Source of the DNA: Lentisphaeria bacterium
GTDB taxonomy: Bacteria; Verrucomicrobiota; Lentisphaeria; Victivallales; UBA1829
Direction: 5' to 3'
Assembly (NCBI GenBank): GCA_017541665.1
Contig: JAFXYP010000064.1
Location: 1 to 64,000 of the forward strand
DNA length: 64,000 bases
Shown here: piece by piece, positions 63,774 through 64,000 of the stretch
Layout: each line of letters opens with the position of its first letter
Position numbering within the stretch: the stretch's first letter is position 1
Notes under the pieces: generated by a model
Databases searched by the model: none
Told to the model about the DNA's origin: nothing
Seen by the model: the letters and a program-made list of their open reading frames with translations, nothing else
Made by a program: the position numbers and the translations under genes

Positions 63774-64000
63774 TGCGGCAATTAATAGATACCCATTAGT
63801 AGACTTGCTCTTTTTTTGTTTGCGTTCCACAATCTGATGCATCCCAGAAGACCCGTCATTAAAGACTCCAAGTGTTTTGTCTGGGAGGTTATAGCTTTAT
63901 GCCGCATGAATACATTGCTACTCATGAAACTGTCAACTATGTTTGAACCGACTCGTGTATCCTAATTCCAAATGGGATCGTTATATATATTATTATCGCG
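63774..64000. other. Right-edge stretch, nothing recognised
   Basis: AT-rich DNA with no supported gene. It may be the end of a gene or more insertion debris lying beyond the window. Confidence 0.4.

Overview
The window looks like a chromosomal segment of a G+C-rich, Gram-negative bacterium. It has lipoprotein signal peptides, an RND efflux pair, a LexA-type gene and RNase E/G. The mix of DUF362/ferredoxin protein, formylglycine-generating-enzyme (FGE)-like domain, GH27 galactosidase, hexosamine-salvage genes and a Zn-ribbon serine/threonine kinase suggests the PVC group, perhaps a Victivallis-like gut Lentisphaerota. That placement is inference from gene content only. Housekeeping promoters are regular: a TTGAAA/TTGACA-like -35 box, a 16-17 base spacer and a TATATT-like -10 box. 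I used them to choose several start codons.

Layout. 1-1.4 kb: minus-strand ribosomal cluster rplV-rpsC-rplP, with its own promoter and a long leader. 1.4-6.4 kb: a DUF362 ferredoxin protein, divergent from a three-gene sugar-salvage operon (ROK-like kinase, sugar nucleotidyltransferase, NahK-like kinase). 6.5-15.2 kb: clpC-like ATPase, OppC-like permease, dut, AAA/DUF4143 ATPase and small envelope proteins. 15.2-22.3 kb: fmt-rng, a GT39-like membrane protein, and a lipoprotein joining an FGE-like domain to an M6-like peptidase. 22.4-28.2 kb: a LexA-like repressor whose self-cleavage residues are altered, an RND adaptor/pump whose proton-relay residues are altered, and rpmB. 28.3-42.9 kb: AsmA-like protein, M16 peptidase, BASS-like transporter, uvrA, WalJ-like hydrolase, serine/threonine kinase, rsmB and a second GT39-like protein. 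42.9-47.1 kb: GH27 alpha-galactosidase and a DAHP synthase-prephenate dehydratase fusion gene preceded by a classic-looking attenuator.

47.2-51.1 kb is a small unit that I think is undescribed. A WYL-type regulator is divergent from a two-gene operon (39-residue membrane peptide plus 130-residue protein). A second operon (membrane protein carrying a degenerate WYL-like domain, plus another membrane protein) starts from a near-duplicate of the same promoter/operator, so both operons probably belong to one WYL regulon.

51.1-64 kb is accessory DNA, visibly AT-rich from 53.5 to 62.5 kb. It holds hipBA, a two-gene P-loop (STAND-like) ATPase operon, an IS3 fragment, a DNA methyltransferase-GHKL ATPase operon that resembles a MORC/MutL-type restriction or defence module, and a frameshifted IS5-type transposase. 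I read this as a defence island. I saw no rRNA, convincing tRNA or CRISPR array.
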